From contig NZ_CP038639.1 in assembly GCF_004768545.1 (NCBI RefSeq), forward strand, positions 338,636 to 402,635: a stretch of DNA of 64,000 bases, read 5' to 3'. Position 1 is the first letter of the stretch. Each line of letters starts with the position of its first letter. Origin of the DNA: Cupriavidus oxalaticus. GTDB taxonomy: Bacteria > Pseudomonadota > Gammaproteobacteria > Burkholderiales > Burkholderiaceae. The notes beneath the pieces are model-generated. The model was not told where the DNA came from and did no database searches. It saw only the letters and a list, made by a program, of their open reading frames with translations. Made by a program: the position numbers and the translations under genes. Below are positions 1 to 8,369 of this stretch, in pieces.

Positions 1-384
1 CTTCCCACATTTGGCCAGATAGTCAGTGGCGCTCTCTACGCGCGATGGTTCGGGCGGCATCCAGACCTGGCCGCGAAAAATCCCTCCCAACCCGGCAATC
101 CGAAGGCCTGCAATCGTGACCACCCGCCCATCCAGGTTCCGGTCGGCCAGGCCCGAGCCGAACAGGTTGTCGTAGTCGGCATCGCTGTCGGTGTCGTGAT
201 TGCCAGGAATCCACCACACCTTCGTCAGGGGAAGGATGCTGGCGAGTTCTTCATCCAGTGGACGCCTGGCCTGAATGTCGCCAGCGAGCACCACCGCCTC
301 GGGGCGGTGACGATGGACGCTTTCGATCAGCGGGCCGAACTCGCCATGGGGGTCGCCGCAAATGAATACGTGGCCTTCAGACAT
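1..384 (-). CDS. Metallophosphoesterase (calcineurin-like), 3' end outside window
   Basis: This minus-strand frame runs off the left edge, so only the N-terminal 128 residues are visible. It shows the calcineurin-like phosphoesterase motifs in order: GDPHGEF near residues 10-16, LAGDIQ near 35 and WWIPGNHDTD near 58-67. These are the metal-binding GDxH, GD and GNHD blocks of the family, which hydrolyses phosphomono- or diesters with two metal ions. The ATG at 384 puts the first motif about ten residues from the N-terminus, as is usual, so I prefer it. The same frame stays open back to about 648 and an ATG 30 bases upstream is possible. The substrate is unknown. Confidence 0.8.
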   Translation of the reverse strand, partial: MSEGHVFICGDPHGEFGPLIESVHRHRPEAVVLAGDIQARRPLDEELASILPLTKVWWIPGNHDTDSDADYDNLFGSGLADRNLDGRVVTIAGLRIAGLGGIFRGQVWMPPEPSRVESATDYLAKCGK

Positions 385-805
385 CGGTCTCGGATAGGTG
401 ACTTGGTTCGATGGCATCGACGGCGGTGAACCTGAACGGCCGGCGGGTGTAGGCGCGCCATGCGTCTCGGCCACGGTCTTGGTAAACGCGCCCCGTATGA
501 TCTCGTGCAACTGTGCATGACCTATCGGGCGCGCTCCGTTTGCAAAGTGGCAGTCCGCTGTCACCCGATTATCTCTGAATGATCGCCAATCTACCTGATC
601 ACCAGTCTGTCGAATGCGTAACCGCGACTGCGCCCGCGCAAGGTTACTTCATCCACCAGTATGGGTTCTTAAGTCAAAGCGGTACGCGGGACGACAAGAC
701 CTAACGAAGTAGACCGTTCCCCGCTTACAATGTTGCTATGCAATATGAATCTGGGCCGTAGAAGCGCGCGAATCGCCACAGGTCCTACGATCAGGGGAGG
801 CGGCA
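385..805. other. Leader/intergenic region, no confident gene
   Basis: The minus-strand frame of the metallophosphoesterase stays open back to about 648 without a recognisable domain, so the protein may be longer. The plus strand contains a TACAAT at about 727, a possible -10 element for the gene at 806. Nothing else is supported. Confidence 0.4.
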
Positions 806-1180
806 ATGGCGACAGCTCTGGCTGCGACCAAAGACAAAGCACTAAAGCTCCTAAAAACAGAGGGCGTCACGGTCGTGGAGTTGGACTATGAATCAGGATG
901 GCAGGATGCGATTGAGCTGGGTAGGCTGGGCGAAAAGCTTGGCATACGTGTCCAGTATCGCGGCCATGAGAGTATTGCCGTCAGCTCGCCCGCTGCACTC
1001 GTTGCCGGACTGAGTCTCCCAAAGTTGACGTTCCGTCAGCGCAATCTTTACTGCCAATTTGAGCTCAGCATGCTACCAGCGGCTGACTTGGAGCGTCTGG
1101 AGGGAAAAGCGGAGAAGCTCGGCGACTACATCCTCGCTGGACATCTCACGAGGGATGTCGATGCTGTATGGACGGAGTAA
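806..1180 (+). CDS. Hypothetical protein, 124 aa
   Basis: A complete 124-residue soluble protein begins with ATG preceded by the strong ribosome-binding site AGGGGAGG. It is rich in Leu, Ala and Glu and probably mostly helical, with one predicted beta segment (VTVVELDYESGW). I see no signal peptide, transmembrane helix or catalytic motif. The ribosome-binding site and balanced composition make it a likely real gene. I do not recognise the family. It lies upstream of another unknown gene on the same strand with a gap of about 225 bases, so co-transcription is possible but not shown. Confidence 0.6.
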   Translation: MATALAATKDKALKLLKTEGVTVVELDYESGWQDAIELGRLGEKLGIRVQYRGHESIAVSSPAALVAGLSLPKLTFRQRNLYCQFELSMLPAADLERLEGKAEKLGDYILAGHLTRDVDAVWTE

Positions 1181-1406
1181 CGTACTGCCATGCAGCCCTC
1201 CTGAAGTCCAAAACAGAATCAGCGCCGCGCGTCGCGCCTTGGTTTGCCTGGCCGCGCTCGGGTAGCGTTTATCTCGCAGAGATCTGGTTGGCCGGTTGCG
1301 GATTGCCCGTCGTCGTGGCAGCCGCTACCATCCCTGAAGACTTGTTGTGCCCGGCGATGTCGGGCCGGTCCTGCAGGGGCGCAATCTGACTACCAACGGG
1401 AACGCC

Positions 1407-2285
1407 GTGACGAATCAGCTCGATCTTTTTGAAGATAGCCGCGATGTCATGCTTCGCAACGACGTGCTCACAGCGCTTGAGCAACGCAATGCCGCCGCCG
1501 GGCGTGAAGCACTGCAGCGCCTGGTCGCGGAATATCCAGACGACGCACTGGTGCCGACCTTGGAGACACTTGTCTGTGTGCTGGAGGCTCCCGTCCCCGA
1601 ACACTTCGCGACTCACACGGCGCTGCGCGACACCTGCGAAGCGTGGGGTCTGCCGAGCATGTCGGCAGCGCGCGGAGCATTCGGCGACGCAGCGGGCATG
1701 GCTTGGTGCCTACCGCTGTGGCGTGCCGTTGCCCGGGCCGCCTCTCAATTGCCGTTTCACCGGGAGATGCCCGAATGGCATTCGGCACCCCTATGGATGC
1801 GCGCTGCGGAATGGACTGCGGCGTGCGACAGCATCAAGCGAATTGGGTCATGGCGACGAATTCCAACTCCCCTCGCCTGGATGGCCGAGACGGTCTACCG
1901 ACTCCAGGGGCTTGACCCGGCATGGCCACTCTTGGCCGAGCTTGCCTGGCTATCCCCGAAGAGGCTCGGCGCGCTCATACAAACGCTCGGGGATTCGTCA
2001 TTGCTGGCGCTGCGCCGGCGGTTCGATGCGAATTTCGACGGCGAGGGCATCATCGATGATCTTGCGTGGTTCCCCGCCTGGTCCTTGGCGGAAAAACCCG
2101 GACTTGCTGCCCTCTTACGCGCGTCCGAGCCCTCGACGGGCACATTACCCGAACAGGGATTGCGGATCATGCTGGATCTGTTGACCCTTGAGCGCCAGGG
2201 CCGCCAGCATGATTTGCTGGAACGGCGAAAGGACTTACACGGCCTGCACGCGGGCCTCTTCGAGGCCTACATCCGTACGCGGTAA
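1407..2285 (+). CDS. Conserved-looking hypothetical protein, about 292 aa
   Basis: I start this protein at GTG 1407 (MTNQLDLFEDSRD), which has ACGGGAA just upstream. The same frame is open from a GTG at 1347, but that extension lacks a ribosome-binding site. The protein is helical, soluble and rich in Trp, Leu and Ala, with helix-pair patterns reminiscent of TPR/HEAT-like repeats (ALEQRNAAAGREALQRL near residues 20-36). No catalytic motif or signal peptide is visible. Length and composition indicate a real gene, but I cannot assign a function. Confidence 0.6.
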   Translation: MTNQLDLFEDSRDVMLRNDVLTALEQRNAAAGREALQRLVAEYPDDALVPTLETLVCVLEAPVPEHFATHTALRDTCEAWGLPSMSAARGAFGDAAGMAWCLPLWRAVARAASQLPFHREMPEWHSAPLWMRAAEWTAACDSIKRIGSWRRIPTPLAWMAETVYRLQGLDPAWPLLAELAWLSPKRLGALIQTLGDSSLLALRRRFDANFDGEGIIDDLAWFPAWSLAEKPGLAALLRASEPSTGTLPEQGLRIMLDLLTLERQGRQHDLLERRKDLHGLHAGLFEAYIRTR

Positions 2286-2864
2286 CGTCTCGGGCTTTTC
2301 GCGTTTGCACGCACTCGCAGGGCACAAAAAATGCTCTCCACCTCGCGGAAGAGCGCGCGCGCGGCGTTGACATCCGTGTCCTGGGGGCGGCGGTGATTGG
2401 CAATTTCAAGCGCCTGCGCAGCCAACACGTGTTGTCACATGATTACGCTGATGTGGCTCCCGCCACCAGTAATCATGTTGGCGCGCCAACCGACCGGTCG
2501 GTCATTTTTGCTCAACGAGACAGTGCTTGGGTCGCTTGCCAAACCTCGCAACGCAAAAAGGAATAGAGAATCTCTGAACTGATGCATGGCCTGCTCCACG
2601 CGTCGCGCAGCGGCACGAAGGCCCACATCAGGAGACGCCCCTCTTCACTGTTCGCAGAAATGGGTACGCACAGTCGCAGACCGATATCATGGGCATGAGG
2701 TCTAGCGCTCGGCATGCGGAGTTGACCTCATGGCGCGGCACGTTGCTGCTTGCCACCGCGCGCTCTGTGCGGCCTGGCCGGGGCGATCAAAACGGGGCGC
2801 CGGTGAGCGCCCATCCTGCCTCAATCGACCGGTTGCCGAAGGCCAACTCAGTTGAGGCGAAAGT
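2286..2864. other. Gene-poor stretch with palindrome cluster
   Basis: No open frame here has a ribosome-binding site and protein-like composition. The notable content is the palindrome cluster at 2423-2502, listed separately. The rest shows nothing I can name. Confidence 0.5.
2423..2502. promoter_or_regulatory. Cluster of four perfect palindromes, operator-like
   Basis: Within 80 bases there are CAACACGTGTTG (2423-2434), a hairpin with arms ACATGATTAC (2437-2446) and GTAATCATGT (2469-2478) enclosing a second stem GTGGC/GCCAC, then GTTGGCGCGCCAAC (2477-2490) and ACCGACCGGTCGGT (2489-2502). The last has the form of a TetR-family operator, by general knowledge of such sites. No regulator gene is adjacent, so the block may be the remnant of a promoter or mobile-element end. 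Confidence 0.45.
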
Positions 2865-3377
2865 TCACGCCGAAGCTTCGGGTGTCACGACGGTCTGTGC
2901 CACCTTTTTCGCCGGGGCTCGCTTCGTCGTTGCGGACTTCACCGCAGCCTTCTTCGACACCACAGTCGCGGCGGCTTTGCTACCAGCAGCCTTTTTCGAG
3001 GCGACCTTCGTGGCGGCAGCTTTGCCGGAAGCCTTCTTGACGCCTACAGCCTTCGCTTTTTTCGCCGCGAGCTTGTCCTTTGCGGCTTGCTTCTCAAAAC
3101 GCGCTGCGGACTTTGCGGCTTCAGTTGCTTTCGCGACCTCACGCTTTGCAGCTTCAATGGCCTTCTTCGTGTCGGCGCGCAGTTTCAGCAAGCGCTTTTT
3201 CGCTGCCTGGGCTTCACGTGCAAGCACGCTCGCCTTCTTCGTCGGTGCCGTCAACTTCTTTGCGACAGGCTTCCTTTTGGTAACCGCGCTCGTCTGCGGC
3301 CATGTTGATTTTTCGTTATTCGTTGGAGCGCGGAGTATAACCTTGTCGCGATCTGCAGTGATCCGTGGGCTCACCAT
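2865..3377 (-). CDS. Histone H1-like Lys/Ala-rich DNA-binding protein
   Basis: The protein is built largely of Lys, Ala, Val and Thr, with repeated AAK, KKA and AAAKK motifs across its C-terminal two thirds (for example KKAVGVKKASGKAAATK-type strings). That is the signature of the bacterial histone H1/HC1-like nucleoproteins that bind DNA non-specifically. The N-terminal 40 residues are less basic. The start is uncertain: a TTG at 3404, ATG at 3377 and downstream GTG or TTG codons are all in frame, and a TATACT -10-like hexamer lies inside the long form, which favours a later start. The large plus-strand frame opposite it is an antisense shadow. Confidence 0.7.
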   Translation of the reverse strand: MVSPRITADRDKVILRAPTNNEKSTWPQTSAVTKRKPVAKKLTAPTKKASVLAREAQAAKKRLLKLRADTKKAIEAAKREVAKATEAAKSAARFEKQAAKDKLAAKKAKAVGVKKASGKAAATKVASKKAAGSKAAATVVSKKAAVKSATTKRAPAKKVAQTVVTPEASA

Positions 3378-3404
3378 GGGGTTACCAAAGGGCCGAAATC
3401 TCAA

Positions 3405-3624
3405 CCAACGATCCGATGTGTTTCAGCTTCGCTCCGCTGCATTGCAGCACACGTAGCGCTTGATTCCGGGGACAAGAGCGTTTAGTGTCAATGCTCGGTG
3501 TGCGCATACTCAGCGCGTCCTCGCACCGAGTTCTCTCTGTGTTGTTCCTGTCATCCTGCGTGGAACTCCGTCCACGAACCAGCAGTCGTAGTTCCTTTTC
3601 CGTCCCCCCGACAAGGAGCCTGAC
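3405..3624. other. Intergenic region
   Basis: There is no gene here. A small hairpin CGTGGA/TCCACG lies at about 3559-3574, upstream of the interrupted gene at 3625. Confidence 0.4.
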
Positions 3625-3774
3625 ATGCTCAGTCCGCATGAAATTGCCGCGCTGCTACTGCTTGGCGATGCGCAAGACATCGACGATCTCGAACCTGAAC
3701 AGTTAGACGGCTTGCTGGTCCACAAACTGGTGACGATGGAGCATCGGCGCGCGTCAAGGTAGATGTCGCCTCAT

Positions 3775-4869
3775 TCATGCAGCCAAACGCTGGTTTTCGG
3801 CGCCTGGCTTGATACCGGAGGGCACGGCAATCTCGCGCTCCGGATTGAGCGTGACCGTTTCGATTGGCGACCAGTCTCGAGTGTTGCATGACCAGCGACG
3901 CGGATTGTGCTCACGGGCCTGAACATACAGCGCGTGGCGCGCGGCGAGAATCTTGTCGTCTTGTCCGGCGTGGCGCTGCGCCGGGCTCACGTAGCGGATG
4001 CCGCTGTGCCGGTGCTCATGGTTGTACCAGTGGACGAAGTGCGCCGCCCAGGCGCGCGCCGCGGCCAGATCGGCAAAGCCCTTGGACGGGAACTCCGGCC
4101 GGTACTTGGCCGTGCGGAAGAGGCTTTCAACAAACGCGTTATCGTCGCTCACGCGCGGACGCGAATACGAGGGCTTGACGCCCAGCCAGTGCAACATCGC
4201 CAGCACCGTGGTGGCCTTGAGCGTGGCACCATTGTCGCCGTGCAGCACCGGCTTGGCCGCCATGGCGTGAATACCCTCGGCCAGCGCCGTACGCTTGACG
4301 AGATGCGCCGCGTGGTCGGCGTCGTCCCGATCATGGACTTCGAAGCCCACGATCTTGCGGCTGTACACGTCCAGGATCAGGTACAGATAAAACCAGCGCC
4401 CGGCGACCTCAGCCGACAGGTAGGTCATGTCCCAGCACCACAGTTGGCGCGGGCCCGTGGCCACGTGCGTGGTAGGTGGCCGGCTTTGGCGCGGTGCCTT
4501 GGCGCGTCCTCGATGCCGAGTCTGCCCATGGGCGCGCAGCACGCGACCAAAACTCGATTCGCTGGCCAGGTAGACGCCCTCATCGGCCAGCATGGGCACG
4601 ATGCGCGCCGGCGGCATGTCGGCGAAGCGCGGCTCGTTGGCAACGGCCAGAATGCGTTCGCGTTCCTCGATGCTCAGCGCATGCGCGGGCGTGGGCCGCT
4701 CGGCCCCGGGGCGGCGGTCGCCGACCACCAGGCCATTGTGGGCCTTCCAGCGTTGCAGCGTGCGCACGGTTATGCCAGCTACCTCGCAGGCCAGGCGCAG
4801 GCGAGCACCGCCTGCGTGAGCGGTTTCGATATGGCGGACCATCGTGTGGCGATCTTCCAGGCCGATCAT
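3775..4869 (-). CDS. IS3-type transposase OrfB (copy A)
   Basis: This 364-residue protein has an N-terminal helix-turn-helix (CEVAGITVRTLQRWKA, about residues 28-43) followed by an rve-type DDE integrase core: WCWDMTYLS supplies the first Asp, HGDNGATLK the second and DNAFVESLFRTAKY the catalytic Glu. It catalyses strand cutting and transfer at the element ends. Its ATG overlaps the stop of OrfA by four bases (ATGA), so it is probably translated by coupling with OrfA. The amino acid sequence is identical to copy B. Confidence 0.9.
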   Translation of the reverse strand: MIGLEDRHTMVRHIETAHAGGARLRLACEVAGITVRTLQRWKAHNGLVVGDRRPGAERPTPAHALSIEERERILAVANEPRFADMPPARIVPMLADEGVYLASESSFGRVLRAHGQTRHRGRAKAPRQSRPPTTHVATGPRQLWCWDMTYLSAEVAGRWFYLYLILDVYSRKIVGFEVHDRDDADHAAHLVKRTALAEGIHAMAAKPVLHGDNGATLKATTVLAMLHWLGVKPSYSRPRVSDDNAFVESLFRTAKYRPEFPSKGFADLAAARAWAAHFVHWYNHEHRHSGIRYVSPAQRHAGQDDKILAARHALYVQAREHNPRRWSCNTRDWSPIETVTLNPEREIAVPSGIKPGAENQRLAA

Positions 4870-5351
4870 GCGTCCTCGTCCTTGTCCTTCGGGAAGATCC
4901 CCTCTAGCTTTTTTGAGAGTATCAACAGGGCGGCGGCTTCGGCCAGGGCTTTCTCCTTGCGGCGCAGCTCGCGCTCGAGTTCCTGGATGCGGCGCCGATC
5001 GGCCTTTGTCTCACGGTGGGTGGCGCGCGCATCCTCGGGTTCAGCCAGCGCCTGCGTGGCGGCAGTGCGCCACTGCTCCAACTCCTGCGGATACACACCG
5101 TTCTCACGGCACCAGGCGTTCTTGCTGGCCTCGTCCATCGCAGCCGTCGCCAGCACCGCCTCGAACTTGGCCGCCGCTGTCCATGCCCGCTCGCGAGCGG
5201 GCATGGACATAGCGTCCGCACGCCAGCGCTCCAGCGTGGCCACTGCCACACCCAATTCCCTTGAAACCACTTCCACCGCCGCACTCTCCGGCGGTAACAA
5301 CCGTGCTACCGCCCGGTCCTTAAAGTCTTGTCCGTATCGAGCCACTGCCAT
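4866..5351 (-). CDS. IS3-type transposase OrfA (copy A)
   Basis: This 161-residue protein begins MAVARYGQDFKDRAVARLLP, a typical OrfA start with a helix-turn-helix (SRELGVAVATLERWRA, about residues 29-44) that binds the element ends. It ends in a charged coiled coil (RELRRKEKALAEAAALLILS) that would multimerise with OrfB. It is longer than typical IS3 OrfA proteins of about 100 residues, because it has a middle segment with a second WCRENGV...LEQWR helix pair. It differs from copy B at one residue (Gln here, Lys in B, in the RRRIxELERE segment). Confidence 0.88.
   Translation of the reverse strand: MAVARYGQDFKDRAVARLLPPESAAVEVVSRELGVAVATLERWRADAMSMPARERAWTAAAKFEAVLATAAMDEASKNAWCRENGVYPQELEQWRTAATQALAEPEDARATHRETKADRRRIQELERELRRKEKALAEAAALLILSKKLEGIFPKDKDEDA
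5178..5209. repeat. 32-bp perfect palindrome inside orfA (copy A)
   Basis: The sequence TGTCCATGCCCGCTCG is followed directly by its exact reverse complement, giving a 32-base perfect palindrome within the coding region (it encodes the SMPARERAW segment). The same palindrome occurs in copy B. Confidence 0.9.
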
Positions 5352-5494
5352 CCCTTATCGCCCCCAAGTTCGGATTCTATCGGGGCGACATCTATTCTGC
5401 CGCGGGGGGGCATGGCCACGGCAGCCCAAATGCCCACCCTCGCTTGACGAGTCAAGGGTATTCCATGCTTGAAGCCGTGCGCCGTATTGCGTAA

Positions 5495-5809
5495 CGCCGC
5501 TCGATATTGAGCGCTCTTCACGTTTTGCTCTATTGTCGCGAAGAGTCCTTGGCGACGAATGCCGCTGATCCGATTGCATCGGACAAAGTCAAAGCCATAC
5601 CGCTACAGTGACGAGTCGGTGGAAAAGACTGCCTTCTTGGCCATGTCGGTTATCGCCGGCTGCGCGTTGAGATTGAGCCAAAGACTAACTACCCAGCGCC
5701 TCAGTATCCCCGCAGTGCTGGCACGCATGTCCATGGGGTCGACAGCCGGCGGCTCGATGCGAATCATTGCATCCAGTCCCTGACCGTTTTGATCAGGCGG
5801 GGAAAGTGA
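5495..5809. other. Intergenic region, nothing convincing
   Basis: A 74-codon plus-strand frame at 5559 lacks a ribosome-binding site and has poor composition. I see no other feature. Confidence 0.4.
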
Positions 5810-6103
5810 CTAGCATTCGTCTTTCCGGATGATTTCCACTTGCTCGTCAATGATGACCAGGAGGTCGACTACTGAGCCGGTGAAACGCTGCCGTACCCTC
5901 TCTCGTGCCTTGCGCTCGCTGGCCGAACGAACGAGCTCATAGGTGCCACCCTCCTCCGAAAGACGGATGACTCGCAGTTCCTTGCTGGGCGGAACCTGCA
6001 GCCAGTAAGAATACCCATTCCTTATCCCTCTTTCTGTGCGTTCGCGAGGAATCAGGTATGGCCGGGCAAGCATGATCTCGGCGTGAATCGCTTCAAGGGA
6101 CAT
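5810..6103 (-). CDS. Hypothetical protein, 97 aa
   Basis: This is a compact soluble protein starting MSLEAIHAEIMLARPYLIPR at ATG 6103 after a weak GAGAGC ribosome-binding site. A longer in-frame start at 6136 would lie within the terminator of the upstream H-NS-like gene, which argues for 6103. The C-terminal half is rich in Arg and Glu, then ends with a hydrophobic strand and helix (VVDLLVIIDEQVEIIRKDEC). I recognise no domain. It lies directly downstream of the H-NS-like gene but is separated from it by a terminator, so it probably has its own promoter or depends on read-through. Confidence 0.55.
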   Translation of the reverse strand: MSLEAIHAEIMLARPYLIPRERTERGIRNGYSYWLQVPPSKELRVIRLSEEGGTYELVRSASERKARERVRQRFTGSVVDLLVIIDEQVEIIRKDEC

Positions 6104-6114
6104 GGTGCTGCTCT

Positions 6115-6148
6115 CAAAAAAACGAAACCCCTGCATTGCGGGCAGGGG
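6115..6148 (-). terminator. Rho-independent terminator of the H-NS-like gene
   Basis: On the minus strand a CCCCTGC/GCAGGGG stem with a 7-base loop is followed by TTTCGTTTTTTT. It lies about 35 bases past the stop of the H-NS-like gene. Confidence 0.85.
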
Positions 6149-6182
6149 CGAATTTCATTCTGGAGTGCAGAAGCGGAGGTTT

Positions 6183-6494
6183 TTAGGCTTCTTCTGCAAT
6201 CAGGAATCTCTTGGGGTTCTTACCGAGCCAAGCCGGTTGGCGACCACGGCCGGACCAAGTGTTCCCGGTTTTGGGGTCGCGGTACTTAGGGGGCAGTTCC
6301 GACTTCGGCTTGCTTGTACGGCTGCCTGCTGGACGGCCGCGACGGCGCTTGGCAATGTCTTCGACCGTCAAGCCATACTCTGCCATCAGGGTCTGAATCT
6401 TCTCGATGACGCCCGCTACTTCATTGGCGCGTACCTCTTCCAGTTGGGCTTCGAGGGCCTGCTTCTGGGACATGAGTTCCTTATAGGATGCCAT
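6183..6494 (-). CDS. H-NS-family nucleoid protein, 103 aa
   Basis: The protein has an N-terminal oligomerisation coiled coil (about residues 1-45, with LMSQKQALEAQLEEVR), a basic linker (KRRRGRPAGSRTSKPKS) and the C-terminal H-NS DNA-binding domain: YRDPKTGNTWSGRGRQPAWL contains both the TWSGRGRQP AT-hook-like loop and the flanking aromatics. It is a xenogeneic silencer of the short betaproteobacterial type (usual length 95-110). GGAAAGGAAAATCG precedes the ATG. It probably binds AT-rich foreign DNA such as the segments at 44.5-45.7 and 62.4-64 kb, but that is inference. Confidence 0.92.
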   Translation of the reverse strand: MASYKELMSQKQALEAQLEEVRANEVAGVIEKIQTLMAEYGLTVEDIAKRRRGRPAGSRTSKPKSELPPKYRDPKTGNTWSGRGRQPAWLGKNPKRFLIAEEA

Positions 6495-7451
6495 TCGATT
6501 TTCCTTTCCAGTCGAGAGATGAGAGAAGATAGTTTAAGGCTAACCAAGCTTTAGCGCAAAACACTTTCACTCTGTGATTATGTGTGTGGAAAAACACCGA
6601 GGTAATGCCATCTGAATTCATTGAAAATAGGGCCAGGAGTCAATGTGGGACAGCGACCGACAGAACATGCTAGGTTACTGCGCCGGCGTGCTCGGGTCAT
6701 CAAGAGATCCACTATGGCGGAAGCCAAACGCAGCCTTGGCTAGCTCGCTGGTCGGATCAGCTCTCCACCTGGTGCTCGATACGGACGCTAAGACCGTCGT
6801 GCCGCGTCCGCCGACGTCCCCGCATGCCTCTCCCCACGCTCGCCGGACAGGTCCGCAAGCGCAGCCTCGGGGTCGCCGGCCGGACTTGTTTCGCCATCTC
6901 CGCACTTCGGTCAATCTGACACAAGGCGAAGACATGCTCGTCTGAGCCCGGACTCGCTTAGTTCTCTGGAGGTCACAGAACTGAGCCGGAACCTGGCCAC
7001 CAGCCAGGCGCTGGAGAGACGATTGGACCTTCCATCGTGCGGCAAGGCAAGCCAGCTTTGTAGGAATGACCTGATGGTGTAACAGATTGGGCCGCAAGAC
7101 GTAATTTTGGCCCCCAAAGACCTTGTGACTTCAGCAGAGGGAGCTTGCAGGCTGGCATCGACGACCCATTATCGACGCAAGTCGCCTTTTGCGGCCCAAT
7201 TCATTGCACCTTAGCGGTCGCCACCGCGGCTCACTATCAACGGCTGCAGTTTTGCTTCTGGCTCCCCTTCGCTATCGCGCTTTCCGCGCCTTGTCGCTGT
7301 GCCGCGGCAACTCTGGCGCTCGCCCGGCCACGCACGCTGCAACTCACCGTCGCCGTCGAATCGTGGCGGGAGCGCAAGGCAGACACCGGCCAGTCCGGTC
7401 ACCGGAATGCTTCCCTTTCACCCCGCATTACCGAGGTCGCATGTAGGTACT
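6495..7451. other. Long stretch without a convincing gene
   Basis: Several open frames of 60-140 codons exist on both strands, but none has a ribosome-binding site and a protein-like composition. The arms ATTGGGCCGCAA (7086-7097) and TTGCGGCCCAAT (7190-7201) form an inverted repeat about 90 bases apart, possibly a remnant of a mobile element. Confidence 0.4.
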
Positions 7452-7528
7452 TGGTGGGCCTGGCAGGATTTGAACCTGCGACCAAAGAATTATGAGTTCT
7501 CTGCTACTGACCCCTGAGCTACAGGCCC
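7452..7528 (-). tRNA. tRNA with CAU anticodon (Ile2- or Met-type)
   Basis: The minus strand reads GGGCCTG-TA-GCTC at the 5' end and CAGGCCC-A-CCA at the 3' end, so a 7-bp acceptor stem and an encoded CCA are present. The anticodon loop is CTCATAA with stem GAGAA/TTCTT, and the anticodon CAT is complementary to 7492-7494. The T-arm is GCAGG-TTCAAAT-CCTGC. The variable-loop context TTGGTCGC resembles tRNA-Ile2, whose CAU must be modified by TilS, but elongator Met is possible. The D-stem has only three good pairs. Confidence 0.8.
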
Positions 7529-7869
7529 ACTGTTTCACGACACAGGTACCACAACTGGTCCCGATAAGTCTGAAAGGGAAGGAGCTTACGTCTCGATTCC
7601 CCGCGACGCGCGAATGATAGCAGGCTTGGGTCATCGGACGACGAACTTAATACTCTGCCTCACGTAGCTCAGTGGTTACCGCGGAGGATTAGTTTGCCGG
7701 CTGACTTCCGATCATGGATCCGGCGCCAGCAGATTCTGGTCTTGGGCGATAGCCGATCCGCCATGTCAATGTGTCGATGCTGCAGAGGTAGCTATCCATC
7801 GACACAGCCCCCCAACTGTGGGGAGTACCCAGCTCGATTCCTCAAGGAAAATTCGCTGGGGAGGAAACC
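7529..7869. other. Intergenic, with a possible tRNA 5' fragment
   Basis: Around 7661 the text CACGTAGCTCAGTGGTTA matches the D-arm region of many tRNAs, but no anticodon or T-arm follows. It may be a broken tRNA copy. Nothing else is supported. Confidence 0.3.
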
Positions 7870-8245
7870 ATGTTGAGAATTCTGCTACTGGGGCTTTTCA
7901 CAACGAGTGCAGTGGGACAGACCGTATACCAATGTCGCGGGATGGACGGTAGAGTGACGCTCCAGGATCAGCCGTGTCCCGACGGCACAAAGACGGAATC
8001 GTCTCGGAAGACCATCGGTCAACTGAACGCGGAATATCGGGCTCAGCCAATTGTCATTGGAGATCCAAAGTCGGCCGAGCGACTTTGCTAGTGGGATCGT
8101 TTGCCCTTCGTTGCGGCAGCAGTATCACAACAATTTGGCATGGTCGGAACGCGCCATGCTGCGAAACGACGTTGCTGAAGTACAGCGAGCATCAGAAGCC
8201 GTACGTGCCATCGGCGCCCAGATATCGAAATATCGCTGTGAATAG
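7870..8245 (+). pseudogene. DUF4124-like periplasmic protein, frameshifted
   Basis: The ATG at 7870 follows a strong GGGGAGGAAACC site. The first frame has a signal peptide (MLRILLLGLFTTSAVGQ) and a DUF4124-like core (VYQCRGMDGRVTLQDQPCP). It stops at 8091, but the +1 frame continues with credible sequence (SLRQQYHNNLAWSERAMLRN) and ends at 8245 in ISKYRCE. A single indel near 8085 probably broke the gene. The family is thought to be periplasmic or envelope-associated and its role is unknown. Confidence 0.65.
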
Positions 8246-8369
8246 CCAGGCCTTCGGGTTGCCAATACACGGTAAGTAGCGACGTGTAGATTCGCCACCC
8301 CCTTTTCTGGCCGCCGTGGCAACCGATCTCGGTTGCTGATTTGAATACTTACAATCGGGAGAGAACAGC

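Larger units (their letters stand above)
3745..5409 (-). mobile_element. Insertion sequence copy A, 1665 bp, IS3-type
   Basis: This is a complete element with two overlapping transposase genes on the minus strand. Its ends are imperfect inverted repeats of about 25 bp that share an inner core TAGATGTCGCC. The target duplication GCAT lies at 3741-3744 and 5410-5413. I set the ends by comparing the flanks of copies A and B, which stop matching at exactly these points. The encoded proteins differ from copy B by a single residue in OrfA, which implies recent transposition. Confidence 0.9.
3625..5494 (+). pseudogene. Small 66-aa gene split by IS copy A
   Basis: An ATG at 3625 with AAGGAG just upstream opens a frame of good composition (MLSPHEIAALLLLG...) that the IS cuts at codon 40. 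Taking the IS and one copy of the 4-bp duplication GCAT out and joining 3625-3744 to 5414-5494 restores one uninterrupted frame of 66 codons ending ...LEAVRRIA. From memory it resembles a short conserved protein of unknown function seen in Burkholderiales accessory regions, but I cannot verify that. The left half now ends at a TAG inside the IS terminal repeat. The intact protein would be small, acidic at the N-terminus and soluble. Confidence 0.75.

Noticed and set aside
2689..3456. 255-codon plus-strand open frame opposite the histone-like gene
   Set aside because: Phe/Ala/Ser-rich composition is the complement of Lys/Ala codons; no ribosome-binding site.
3907..5472. 521-codon plus-strand open frame opposite IS copy A
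   Set aside because: It is antisense to the transposase genes, has no ribosome-binding site and its mirror image appears opposite copy B.
7661..7680. tRNA gene from the D-arm-like text GTAGCTCAGTGGTTA
   Set aside because: No anticodon arm, T-arm or acceptor 3' strand follows, so at most a fragment.
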